Virus record (IMG/VR): IMGVR_UViG_3300032073_000350
Span: 1-20,195 of that record
DNA: 20,195 nucleotides
Strand: one strand, 5' to 3'
Source: a virus
Shown: positions 1 to 7,133 of the stretch, piece after piece
Layout of the letters: each line of letters opens with the position of its first letter
Position numbering within the stretch: the stretch's first letter is position 1
Translations under genes and position numbers: made by a program
The notes under the pieces: model-generated
Databases searched by the model: none
Seen by the model: the letters and a program-made list of their open reading frames with translations, nothing else
Told to the model about the DNA's origin: nothing

Positions 1-304
1 TGATATCTTGAAAAGGATTTGGCTCCTTGTTCAAAAGAAGATTTACTCTGGATCTTTTTACGCCTTTTGCTATGCTCTGAATACCAGGTACTTGTGCTCC
101 TACAGTAGTTTTAACTTCTGCTGCGTCATCTACAATAAGATTAACGCCACGATTTACAATCTCAATGTCTTCGTACGCTTTTTCGTACTTAAACGTAAAT
201 TCTCGAGACGGCTGTACAGTATGGTCGAAATATCGCTGAGCAGGGTTCAGTTTTTCTTCATCTGCTTCAGGCTGTCGGCCTATAAATCTGTCATACCATG
301 CCAT
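1..304 (-). CDS. Phage portal protein, N-terminal part (runs off the left edge)
   Basis: Reading leftwards from an ATG at 304-302, an open frame of about 101 codons reaches the window edge without a stop. It begins MAWYDRFIG and contains a segment around residues 40-60 (KAYEDIEIVNRGVNLIVDD) typical of the N-terminus of HK97-type portal proteins, the dodecameric ring through which DNA enters the capsid. It overlaps the last 14 bases of the HNH gene, so the two are probably translationally coupled. Its place after terL and HNH fits the usual head-gene order. The identification rests on this N-terminal resemblance and context only, as the clip and stem domains are outside the window. Confidence 0.72.
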   Translation of the reverse strand, partial: MAWYDRFIGRQPEADEEKLNPAQRYFDHTVQPSREFTFKYEKAYEDIEIVNRGVNLIVDDAAEVKTTVGAQVPGIQSIAKGVKRSRVNLLLNKEPNPFQDI

Positions 305-653
305 GTTTTTCTCTTTGAATCTCTACCCAACGTTCCTGCTTTTTGGCAGTTCCGAGAGCTGGGTCTCTTCCATACACCTTATGTAATTTTAAGTGATGCG
401 TATGGCATAGGGTAACGGTTTGTTCGTACAACTCAGACCAGTGCGCCTCTATAAAATCTTCCCGAAAAGATAAAATATTCTCAGGAAGTAACCTATTCTT
501 TTTAACGTAATTATGTACTAAGGGACTTAAGGAGTTGAAATGATGAAAATCAAGTTCTTCTTTTTCTCCACAAATATAGCACTCTGTGCCTTTTTCATAC
601 TTGTTTTTTGCTTTATCTCTTATGTATTTTACGATGTCTCTTTTTAGATCCAT
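291..653 (-). CDS. HNH endonuclease next to the terminase
   Basis: This 120-residue protein has the HNH/zinc signature: CYIC (C25, C28), an HH pair at H37-H38 that would hold the catalytic histidine, and CHTHH near residues 83-87 to complete the zinc site. Length and layout fit stand-alone phage HNH proteins. HNH proteins encoded beside terL are known in other phages to help terminase nick or cut DNA during packaging (HK97 gp74 type), so a packaging role is more likely here than homing, though homing cannot be excluded. It lies between terL and portal. A promoter at 668-696 ends only a few bases before the ATG, so the leader would be very short and without a Shine-Dalgarno. Confidence 0.82.
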   Translation of the reverse strand: MDLKRDIVKYIRDKAKNKYEKGTECYICGEKEELDFHHFNSLSPLVHNYVKKNRLLPENILSFREDFIEAHWSELYEQTVTLCHTHHLKLHKVYGRDPALGTAKKQERWVEIQREKHGMV

Positions 654-667
654 TTACGAATACCAGA

Positions 668-696
668 ATTATAGCGAATGTGAGGTGTCATGTCAA
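668..696 (-). promoter_or_regulatory. Sigma-70 promoter for HNH and portal
   Basis: On the minus strand TTGACA (696-691) is followed by a 17-base spacer and TATAAT (673-668), a perfect consensus. The predicted start is near 661, about eight bases before the HNH ATG. It would give head genes a start independent of the terL readthrough. Confidence 0.75.
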
Positions 697-713
697 ATAC
701 TATTTTTGACATG
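689..713. repeat. 9-bp perfect inverted repeat over the HNH promoter -35
   Basis: CATGTCAAA (689-697) and TTTGACATG (705-713) are exact inverted copies separated by seven bases (TACTATT). The left arm contains the -35 hexamer of the minus-strand promoter, so this could be an operator. There is no T-run that would suggest a terminator for terL. Confidence 0.5.
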
Positions 714-719
714 GTCTCT

Positions 720-2024
720 TTAAAACCCGCTGTTTGATGTTTCAAATGAATACAGTGCATAACGCAATGCATCGGCCATATGAGATGCACGATTGTGTTT
801 CGGCTTCTCTCTTAAAAGGTTGGGATTAGGATCCCATTGGTACTGATCCAAGCATTGTAGAGTTTCCCTACAAAACTGATCAACTTGTAATCTATCGTTA
901 TCAACAATGCCTTCTACATGAGCTATTCCATCAAGCACTGATTTCTTCGCATTTACAGTACTAATATCATAGTTTTGAGCAAAGTCAAAACGAGTTTGCT
1001 GGGCTGCAGAATCAATGTAGATATAGTCTATATCCCACTTATCTATAAGTATTTGTATCTCGGATGCGTGTTGTTCTGTAGTTCTTTCTGCATCTAAGTA
1101 CTCATCTACTAAATAATACTTTTCTTCGTCCCAGTCATATCCAATAACACAGAATGCAGTAGGGTCTCTATACCCTACGTCAAGTCCTGCAAATATATCC
1201 ATGCTACTAGTATTTAATTCTTCGAAGTTTCCTACACACTTTTCAAAGTTAAAGTTCCAAACCTGACCTTCATATGTATTAAAGTCAGCTTCATACTCTT
1301 GCCGAAACTCAGCCTCGGACATACTTTTTCTAGCTTCCTGAATATCCGTTTCAGACATTCTAGGATTAGATCGATAGCTCGCTTTAATAGAGACCCACTC
1401 TGGAAAATCATCAACAAAACCTCTGTCAAAAAACTCAGCAAACCAGTTATTCCTTCCTCGAGGAGTAGAAATAAAAATTGCTTTTGAGTTATCCTTGTCA
1501 AGTGTGGGGCGCAAAGCTACATTGAACGCATCTTTACCATCTGCCAGAGCTGCCTCATCAAAAATAATTAGATCGTAGGACCTACCAACGCATGAGTCCA
1601 CTTGGTTAACTGAACCCATGCGTATCGTAGAGCCATTAGAAATCTCTATCACTTTATCTTTTGCGTTATCTTTAACTACTTCTAGATCAAAGTGTTTTAT
1701 GAGAGTTCTTTGCAAATCAAATGAGATTTGTGATAAGGCATAGTTAGGGGACATAATTAAAATATTCGAAGAAGGTACTAGCGATACAAGCTGACCAATA
1801 ATGTTAGCAATGTACGTTTTCCCCTGCCTTCGAGAAATAGCCGCGCATACAAACCTATACTTAGGATTGTTAATAGCATTAATGATTGCTTTTTGAGAAG
1901 GCAATGGCTCAATACCCAATAGATCCATGTAAGGTTCTACAGGTAGTTTTAAGAATTTATCTTCTTTGGAGTAATCACTGAGATAGTCAGAGACTATATC
2001 TTTACGGCTAATTTCAATTGACAT
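720..2024 (-). CDS. terL: Terminase large subunit (DNA-packaging ATPase/nuclease)
   Basis: A 434-residue motor protein that pumps DNA into the prohead and cuts the concatemer. The ATPase half has a Walker A variant SRRQGKT (residues 64-70) and a Walker B plus catalytic glutamate LIIFDEAA (152-159, D156 and E157). The motif FISTPRG (near 185) looks like the coupling motif. The RNase H-fold nuclease half shows its acidic residues in AGLDVGYRDP (about 285), YIYIDSAA (about 335) and HMADALRYAL (near the C-terminus). The length is normal for the family. The ATG at 2024 directly abuts the stop of the small upstream gene, so translation is probably coupled. It is separated from terS by almost 8 kb of cargo genes, which is unusual. 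Confidence 0.95.
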   Translation of the reverse strand: MSIEISRKDIVSDYLSDYSKEDKFLKLPVEPYMDLLGIEPLPSQKAIINAINNPKYRFVCAAISRRQGKTYIANIIGQLVSLVPSSNILIMSPNYALSQISFDLQRTLIKHFDLEVVKDNAKDKVIEISNGSTIRMGSVNQVDSCVGRSYDLIIFDEAALADGKDAFNVALRPTLDKDNSKAIFISTPRGRNNWFAEFFDRGFVDDFPEWVSIKASYRSNPRMSETDIQEARKSMSEAEFRQEYEADFNTYEGQVWNFNFEKCVGNFEELNTSSMDIFAGLDVGYRDPTAFCVIGYDWDEEKYYLVDEYLDAERTTEQHASEIQILIDKWDIDYIYIDSAAQQTRFDFAQNYDISTVNAKKSVLDGIAHVEGIVDNDRLQVDQFCRETLQCLDQYQWDPNPNLLREKPKHNRASHMADALRYALYSFETSNSGF

Positions 2025-2189
2025 TTAGTCTTGTCCCATTGAGAAAGTTTTACTGTATTTTCTACAATAATCTAGTTCTGTTAAGTTGTCTTCCTGTTCA
2101 TCTATTTCAGAAGGTTTATGCGGTCGTTCTGATCGCTTCTTTTCTTCAATAAAATCAAGTATTTCCCTTAATTCTGCGCTGTCTGGCAT
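2025..2189 (-). CDS. Small charged protein upstream of terL
   Basis: A 54-residue frame from ATG (2189-2187) to TAA (2027-2025), ending immediately before the terL ATG and overlapping the cysteine-peptidase gene by 35 bases. It begins MPDSAELREILDFIEEKKRS and is rich in charged residues, probably a short helix with a polar tail. No membrane segment or known domain is visible. The tight packing on both sides, and the otherwise empty gap it fills, support it being real. Function is unknown. Confidence 0.6.
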   Translation of the reverse strand: MPDSAELREILDFIEEKKRSERPHKPSEIDEQEDNLTELDYCRKYSKTFSMGQD

Positions 2190-2595
2190 AGTAGTATCCC
2201 TGTAGTAGCTTAACTAAGACAGTATTCCACCAGAAGAAGTGCTTAGAAAAAACATATCCTCGACCTTCGAGAAATTCTTTCGTGCACCACTCTTTTTGAA
2301 TATTGTCTAAGTATTCCCCATTATGGCGCAGAACTGCATGTCCTGTGCCGTGTACTTGACAATAACAAACTTTATATCCACCGAATATGAGATTCCAATA
2401 CATTTTTATGTAGCTTCTATTAGACGCCTCATACAAATATGTTAAGGAATAATCTTCACAATCGCCTTCAAAAGGTAATTGTTTCATCACATACCAAGCC
2501 TCTCTCTTTCCGTACTGATTCTTATCTGAAACGTACTTAAAGTTTTTGTTTAAATGAGCTAAAAACTCTTCCATGCTTATTTTCTGCTCATCCAC
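2155..2595 (-). CDS. Transglutaminase-like cysteine peptidase (BTLCP/LapG-like fold)
   Basis: A 146-residue protein with the Cys-His-Asp arrangement of bacterial transglutaminase-like cysteine peptidases: GDCEDYSL (C46), GTGHAVL (H86) and EYLDN (D97). The best-known member, LapG, cleaves a surface adhesin to release biofilm, but phage relatives are uncharacterised and LapG is longer. No signal peptide is seen. The C-terminal part is rich in Trp, Tyr and basic residues. It overlaps the EF-hand protein gene (19 bases) and the next small gene. It could process a phage or envelope protein. Family confidence is moderate and the substrate is unknown. Confidence 0.68.
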   Translation of the reverse strand: MDEQKISMEEFLAHLNKNFKYVSDKNQYGKREAWYVMKQLPFEGDCEDYSLTYLYEASNRSYIKMYWNLIFGGYKVCYCQVHGTGHAVLRHNGEYLDNIQKEWCTKEFLEGRGYVFSKHFFWWNTVLVKLLQGYYYARQRRIKGNT

Positions 2596-2894
2596 GCTGA
2601 GACTCCCATATATGCTCCAACAACACCTGCTTGAGCTATATAAAATAGCCCTAATAAGTCAGCTAATGCTGACACACGACTTTCAGTAACCATAGGAGTA
2701 AATAGTATTCCACTGAATATTATCATAGACCCCATTGCTACCCAAGCCATTCTTTTTTGCGCTTCGGACTTTTCCTCCCGAAGCTCAATCTCAAGCATTT
2801 CTTGAGATCGTTTTATTTCTTCGTCTGATACCACGCCATCATGATCCAAGTCAAATTCATCGTATCGAGAGTCTTGTTGAAATCTTTTTACCAT
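2577..2894 (-). CDS. EF-hand protein with two membrane helices
   Basis: This 105-residue protein carries one complete calcium-binding EF-hand loop, residues 15-26 (DLDHDGVVSDEE), with Asp at positions 1, 3 and 5, Gly at 6 and Glu at 12. A charged helical stretch (about 27-48) follows, then two hydrophobic segments (about 50-66 and 78-98). The topology, with a soluble calcium-binding head and a membrane hairpin, would suit a holin-like or structural accessory role, but nothing proves either. It overlaps the basic-protein gene upstream by seven bases and the peptidase gene downstream by 19. Confidence 0.72.
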   Translation of the reverse strand: MVKRFQQDSRYDEFDLDHDGVVSDEEIKRSQEMLEIELREEKSEAQKRMAWVAMGSMIIFSGILFTPMVTESRVSALADLLGLFYIAQAGVVGAYMGVSAWMSRK

Positions 2895-3196
2895 TTCACC
2901 TTATCCGCCCAATAAGCTGCGGACATCTTACCCTTAGCAATATTCTTAGCGTGTCGAGCTTTAAAACTCGCTCGCTTTTTTCTCATTGCTTCACTCTCAC
3001 CTTTCTTTGGCTTACCAGCAGTTTTTGCTCCCTGCTGGCCAAACCGAATAGTTTTAACTTTAGAGCCTACTTTGGCTACTACAATGTGAGACTTTTTAGC
3101 ATGCCCGGGCGTTCTTTTTGGTTTATTAAAACCTGAAACACCCGCACGTTTTACTGCCGGGTGCTTTTTTCTAGCGCTTTTTCTTTTTACGGCCAC
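2888..3196 (-). CDS. Small lysine-rich phage protein (DUF6321-like)
   Basis: About 102 residues, very basic. The C-terminal half contains FGQQGAKTAGKPKKGESEAM and ends in AYWADKVKW. I recall closely similar proteins from marine phages, annotated as a domain of unknown function (DUF6321, from memory). I chose the GTG at 3196 because GGAG lies eight bases upstream; a TTG at 3226 opens the same frame but has no good ribosome-binding site. The strong basic charge suggests DNA or RNA binding, possibly packaging-related given its place in the late operon, but that is inference. Confidence 0.7.
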   Translation of the reverse strand: MAVKRKSARKKHPAVKRAGVSGFNKPKRTPGHAKKSHIVVAKVGSKVKTIRFGQQGAKTAGKPKKGESEAMRKKRASFKARHAKNIAKGKMSAAYWADKVKW

Positions 3197-3271
3197 GTCT
3201 TCTTCTCCGCTTCTTTTTTCCTGCAACCTGTCGAGTGATGCCAGGAACCTTGGCTATGCTTATACCAGCCA

Positions 3272-3547
3272 CTAGCGTTTCCTACTCTTCTTTTTACGTC
3301 GTGCAAAAGTGCTTACATTAGTAGGTTTTCCGCCGGGATTACCAGCAGCTCTTTTTCGGCGAATTGCTGATTTTCTCTGAGAAGGGGACATGCTTGCCGC
3401 TTTAGATGCAGGAACACATTTTGGATATTTCTTTTTGCCTGCTTTATCTCGACCACACTTCTCGAACCCCCCGCCCTTTTTAGGGCGGGAAATATCAACC
3501 CAGTTCTCTCCGAACCATTTTGTTAAACCCCCACGAGGCTTTGCCAT
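3272..3547 (-). CDS. Small basic phage protein with a conserved Trp/Cys N-terminus
   Basis: 91 residues, starting MAKPRGGLTKWFGENWVDIS, with two cysteines (C32 and C44) in a Lys/Gly-rich core and a tail of Arg/Lys (RRKKKSRKR). It resembles a small family that recurs in marine phage and metagenome contigs, whose function is unknown to me. ATG at 3547 follows GAGGGAAG, a good ribosome-binding site. It is one of several tiny basic genes in a row, which may act on nucleic acid late in infection. Confidence 0.68.
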   Translation of the reverse strand: MAKPRGGLTKWFGENWVDISRPKKGGGFEKCGRDKAGKKKYPKCVPASKAASMSPSQRKSAIRRKRAAGNPGGKPTNVSTFARRKKKSRKR

Positions 3548-3558
3548 AGTTACTTCCC

Positions 3559-3720
3559 TCAGCCTTTTTTCTTACGCTTCTTCATAAGAGCTTTTTGAAG
3601 TGCAGGTGGCAACTTCTTCTGAGCAGCAGTCAAACCGCCCATAGACTTTTTCTTCTTTCCCTTGCCCTTTTTAGCAGGACGTCCTCTTTTACTTCCGTAA
3701 GTTCCTTTACCTCTTGGCAT
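3559..3720 (-). CDS. 53-residue lysine-rich protein
   Basis: ATG (3720-3718) to TGA (3561-3559). It starts MPRGKGTYGSKRGRPAKKGK and ends in a run of Lys/Arg. More than a third of residues are Lys or Arg, and the GRPAKKGK segment resembles an AT-hook-like minor-groove motif. The ribosome-binding site AGGAGAAG precedes the ATG. It fills the space between two genes of the same operon. A DNA-condensing or DNA-binding role is an inference. Confidence 0.62.
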   Translation of the reverse strand: MPRGKGTYGSKRGRPAKKGKGKKKKSMGGLTAAQKKLPPALQKALMKKRKKKG

Positions 3721-3825
3721 CTACTTCTCCTGACATTTGCAATTGTAACAAACTTCATTGATACAGTCTTTGCAATCTTTGCCGCAATGGCAGTTGTGTC
3801 CACATGCTTTGCATGATTTATCCAT
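3721..3825 (-). CDS. 34-residue cysteine-rich, metallothionein-like peptide
   Basis: ATG (3825-3823) to TAG (3723-3721). The peptide has nine cysteines and two histidines in 34 residues, spaced as CxxC, CxC, CxxC, CxxC and CxC (C5, C8, C12, C14, C18, C21, C26, C29, C31). This density and pairing is typical of small metal-binding proteins such as metallothioneins. Its ATG sits four bases after the stop of the upstream gene, and the downstream 53-residue gene starts directly after its stop, which supports translation. The role is unknown; it could buffer zinc or copper. Confidence 0.6.
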   Translation of the reverse strand: MDKSCKACGHNCHCGKDCKDCINEVCYNCKCQEK

Positions 3826-3828
3826 AGT

Positions 3829-4014
3829 TTAACCCATACGGTATTTACCGCCCTTGGCTTTGTAAGTTTTTACAAGCCATCCGTTTGCGTATGCTGAAGG
3901 ATATACAGCGAACTTTCTCTTTGTTTGAGCTTTAACTCTAGCATAAAGCTTTTTATTTGTTGGAACAGGACGCTTTTTCTTAGTGGCGGCCTTTTTGCGT
4001 TTGCGGACCGCCAT
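3829..4014 (-). CDS. Small basic protein with YPSAYANGWLV motif (DUF5872-like)
   Basis: 61 residues. A Lys/Arg-rich head (MAVRKRKKAATKKKRPVPTN) leads into KFAVYPSAYANGWLVKTY and a basic tail. The YPSAYAN-WLV motif belongs to a small uncharacterised family found in phages and algal viruses (DUF5872, from memory). The start is three bases downstream of the preceding stop. It is probably nucleic-acid binding because of its charge, with no direct evidence. Confidence 0.68.
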   Translation of the reverse strand: MAVRKRKKAATKKKRPVPTNKKLYARVKAQTKRKFAVYPSAYANGWLVKTYKAKGGKYRMG

Positions 4015-4017
4015 TAA

Positions 4018-4179
4018 TTACTCCTCTTCCTTTGGTTCTTGTTTTGGTTCTTGTTTTTTGAACGCTTCTTTTATTTTAGGCTGACCTAACCAAGCATTTG
4101 CTTCTTCTTCTGAAGTAAAAGCTTTTTTATCCTTGCCAGGTTGAGTAGCCCACCAAGTACCTCGTTTTTCATGAATCAT
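4018..4179 (-). CDS. 53-residue protein with Trp-rich head and Lys/Glu tail
   Basis: ATG (4179-4177) to TAA (4020-4018), with ribosome-binding site GGAGAG seven bases upstream. It begins MIHEKRGTWWATQPGKDKKA and continues into a helix and a repeated KQEPKQEPKEEE tail. The head looks like a small beta-strand domain that could read 'present a residue, add a helix', but I do not recognise a family. It is packed between the adenylate cyclase and the basic protein genes. Function unknown. Confidence 0.58.
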   Translation of the reverse strand: MIHEKRGTWWATQPGKDKKAFTSEEEANAWLGQPKIKEAFKKQEPKQEPKEEE

Positions 4180-4215
4180 AATTCTCTCCTACCGTGGCGC
4201 ACAGCGCCCAACAAT

Positions 4216-6048
4216 TTAAGTATTATAGTACGAATCACTCTCGAAGTCAAGACTTATTTTTGGTATGGTATATACAAGTACTCGTTCTGTCTTACCCTTA
4301 ACCGTAGTCTCTCCTAGTTTTTCGTACTTATATTCAGGGACATGTCTTTTAGTATTCCCTGATACTACTAAATCGGTTTCAAACTCTTTGCATTGCCCTT
4401 CTAGCCTAGAAGCAAGATTAACTGCGTCACCAATAACGCTATAGTCAAACCTACTACTAGAACCCATGTTACCGACAATACACGGTCCAGTATTGATTCC
4501 GATTCCCGTATTGATTTCAAAGCCTCTTTCGGTCCTGAGAACATTATTTAACTCCTCTAGTGCCTGCCTCATTTCTAGGGCAGCTTGTACCGCATGGTAC
4601 GCATGATCTGGATCGTCTAAGGGAGCATTCCAAAAAGCCATAATACAGTCTCCCATGTATTTATCTACAGTACCTTTATGTTTCAAAATTACATCAGTTT
4701 GGTTAGTAAGAAACTTGTTAATAAGCTCGACTAAACCTTCTGGATTGTCTTTGAATGTTTCTGAGATTGGTGTGAATCCTCTTATATCGCAAAAGAGAAA
4801 TGTCATTTCTCGTCGATCTCCACCAAGCTTTAAAAGCTCTGGATTCTTTTGCAATTTTGCCACCATCCCAGGATCTAAATAATGTTCAAACTGTTTCTTT
4901 ATTTGAAGACGCAACTTAAATTGAGTATAAAAATTAATAAAACTTGATACGGCCCACAGTACAAAAGCACTTATAACTATGAAGGACGCATCTAGCAAAA
5001 TTCCTGAGGTTGTAAAATTATAGTATACATATGAAACTGATCCTCCTATTGCAAGTAAAAGAGCAGGAACCGATAAGTATAACTTAAAAGAACAAACGGC
5101 TATGAGTACGAGAATACCTAGCAAAGCTAGTAACTCTGTTCCTTCCGTCCAGTTTGGTCTTGAAATATTATTTCCTTGTATAAGTGTGGAAATAGCTGCC
5201 GCTTGAATCTCATGCGGAGCTTTTAAGCCATCAGGTGTTGCTACTAAGGTGGACGCACCTTTAGCAGTCACACCAATTAAAACAATTGGATACTCAGTGG
5301 GATTTGTAATATAGTCTTTTGCTGACATTCTCGAAAAGTTCGTATTCCAAGTAGTCCAAATCCTGCCCCGTGCATCAGTATCAATTATAGGAAGATTTTT
5401 CACTCTAAGCTTTTCTACTCCAGTTTTGCCCGTCTTTATCGAATAAGATTTTGCTCCTACTATTGTTCTTAAAACTTCTAGGCCGAAAGAAGGGTAGATC
5501 TCGTTATCTATATTAAAAACAAGAGGCAGTCTTCGTACTAAACCATCAACTTCTGGGGCAGTAGATGTAATTCCATTCCCTTTCGCAGATTCTTCTATAG
5601 CCGGAACATTTGTTAAAACTCCATCGTACTTAAAAAGAAACGGTGTAGGATCTTCTCCCATTCTTGCAGTACCCACATGCGGGGGTCGTCCTACAAATGT
5701 AGAATTTGACGCTGCAGCCGAGACCACCACGTTCTCGGTATTAATACATTTTCCTAAATTTTTGTCTCCTCCAAATCTATCTTCCTCAGGAAATAGGACG
5801 GAAAACCCCACAACTTGTCCACCCAACAACTTACAGAAGATTTGTCGAGGCCAAGGCCATTGACCAAGTCTCTGTAAACTGTCGTCATCAATATCCACGA
5901 GTAAAATATTTTCATCCCCTATGGTAGGTAGGGTAGAAATAAAATAATCAAAAGTTTTTAAGCGAAGTGTTTCGACAGGTGCAGGATCCCAAGCCCTTAG
6001 TCCCACGAGTGCAGCAATTGTAGCTACTATGATAATAAATTTTTTCAT
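4216..6048 (-). CDS. CHASE2-domain class III adenylate cyclase
   Basis: A 610-residue membrane enzyme predicted to turn ATP into cAMP. An N-terminal signal anchor (about 4-18) is followed by a periplasmic CHASE2 sensor (about 25-300, with FDYF and WPWPR motifs), three membrane helices (about 305-321, 324-345 and 350-372) and a cytoplasmic cyclase domain (about 410-597). Metal-binding aspartates are D421 (FCDIRGF) and D467 (MGDCIM). K463 and S537 occupy the base-selecting positions, consistent with ATP. N544 and R548 in VNLASR are the transition-state residues. All key residues are present, so it should be active. Its ATG overlaps the fecR stop (ATGA), so the two are translated together. Sensor and cyclase pairs with FecR proteins are known in bacteria but not, to my knowledge, usual in phages. 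Confidence 0.9.
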   Translation of the reverse strand: MKKFIIIVATIAALVGLRAWDPAPVETLRLKTFDYFISTLPTIGDENILLVDIDDDSLQRLGQWPWPRQIFCKLLGGQVVGFSVLFPEEDRFGGDKNLGKCINTENVVVSAAASNSTFVGRPPHVGTARMGEDPTPFLFKYDGVLTNVPAIEESAKGNGITSTAPEVDGLVRRLPLVFNIDNEIYPSFGLEVLRTIVGAKSYSIKTGKTGVEKLRVKNLPIIDTDARGRIWTTWNTNFSRMSAKDYITNPTEYPIVLIGVTAKGASTLVATPDGLKAPHEIQAAAISTLIQGNNISRPNWTEGTELLALLGILVLIAVCSFKLYLSVPALLLAIGGSVSYVYYNFTTSGILLDASFIVISAFVLWAVSSFINFYTQFKLRLQIKKQFEHYLDPGMVAKLQKNPELLKLGGDRREMTFLFCDIRGFTPISETFKDNPEGLVELINKFLTNQTDVILKHKGTVDKYMGDCIMAFWNAPLDDPDHAYHAVQAALEMRQALEELNNVLRTERGFEINTGIGINTGPCIVGNMGSSSRFDYSVIGDAVNLASRLEGQCKEFETDLVVSGNTKRHVPEYKYEKLGETTVKGKTERVLVYTIPKISLDFESDSYYNT

Positions 6049-7133
6049 TGTTGTTTAATAGATATATAAATATCTCCTCCATTGTTGATAAGAATGTTGA
6101 AGGTTTCTCCACCATCATCAAGCTTGATCGTATAGCTAGTTCCAGCCATAAGTTCTAGTCTGGTAGTGTTCTCTACTTGTCTTTGTAATATTACTTGACT
6201 TCCGTCTATAAAGGTAGAGATTTGAGTCCCAGGATCAAAGCCCACGGCTGTCCCTGCAATGGAAAAGGCTGTATCCTCCTGTGGTCCTTCTTGTCTTTGT
6301 CTTTCTTTCTCCTTTTCCATTTCCTCAAAGACGTCAAGTAAGTCTCTTAAAAAGTCTACATCAAGTAAATCTATGTCTAATTCTGTAAACTCTAAGTTTT
6401 CTTCGTTTGCATCTAGTTGATCTTCTAGTAGTTCTACGTCTAGTCCATCAAAGTCTAGTAAACTTGTATTTTCTTTTGTTTGTTGAATAGTCTCTTCTTC
6501 TTCTTTGGGTGGTGAGACTATAAGCATATTGTCAATAAGTTCCAAGGTTATATCAAGTATCTTTGGAGACGACGGAGTATTTTCAGCCAAAGAAACAGTA
6601 GTGGCTTGAAAAGGCTTATTTAGGGTAACATCGCCCACCATAGAAGAAACAATAATTTCTCCTGAAGCATCTCCAAATTCATCGGGCAGTAGTATTATGA
6701 GAGTTCTTCCTAGCTCATCTACAGTTGCGGTAAAGTCAGTACCCCGAATAGCTATCTCTGCTGTAGGAGTACGAATCTTTATATTATCTTTATCTATAGT
6801 GCCGAGAGCACCAGTTATGAATCTTGCAGTTCCTGAAGCAAAAGTCAGAGCAAGTTTTGATTTGGTAGGATCTGGATCGTAGACAAACTCGTCTATTATA
6901 ATCTCAGAGTGTTCTGTAAGTTTGAGAACAGAATCGTCTAGAAATTCTAGTTCTATTCGACCTGCTGCGGTGCGAACATCATCGTAGCTTTCTATTCCAA
7001 AATCTAGAATAGCTTCGTTTTGTTCTTTGTCACGAAAAACGGCAGCATTACCAAATACATCAGTTATGCTGCCGATATTCGCACTAACAAGTTGTGGAGC
7101 CAGAACCAGACTGAATAATACAAAGAGTCGCAT
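6045..7133 (-). CDS. Secreted FecR-domain protein
   Basis: 362 residues with a signal peptide (about 1-18, cut after LVSA). A FecR domain follows (about 45-145): DDVRTAAGRIELEF, then FASGTARFITG, then IRTPTAEIAIRGTDF, the classic ending. In other bacteria FecR domains sit in the periplasm and relay signals or bind partner proteins. The rest is an unusually acidic linker (about 205-285, many Asp/Glu/Leu) and a C-terminal beta-rich part (about 290-360). The start at 7133 lies inside the last 50 bases of the curlin-like gene and gives a clean signal peptide, although no strong Shine-Dalgarno is present. Overlap with the cyclase start suggests it modulates the CHASE2 sensor (inference). Confidence 0.85.
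   Translation of the reverse strand: MRLFVLFSLVLAPQLVSANIGSITDVFGNAAVFRDKEQNEAILDFGIESYDDVRTAAGRIELEFLDDSVLKLTEHSEIIIDEFVYDPDPTKSKLALTFASGTARFITGALGTIDKDNIKIRTPTAEIAIRGTDFTATVDELGRTLIILLPDEFGDASGEIIVSSMVGDVTLNKPFQATTVSLAENTPSSPKILDITLELIDNMLIVSPPKEEEETIQQTKENTSLLDFDGLDVELLEDQLDANEENLEFTELDIDLLDVDFLRDLLDVFEEMEKEKERQRQEGPQEDTAFSIAGTAVGFDPGTQISTFIDGSQVILQRQVENTTRLELMAGTSYTIKLDDGGETFNILINNGGDIYISIKQQ

Noticed and set aside
8-415. Plus-strand frame of 135 codons
   Set aside because: It is antisense to the portal and HNH genes, has no ribosome-binding site and shows a random residue mix.
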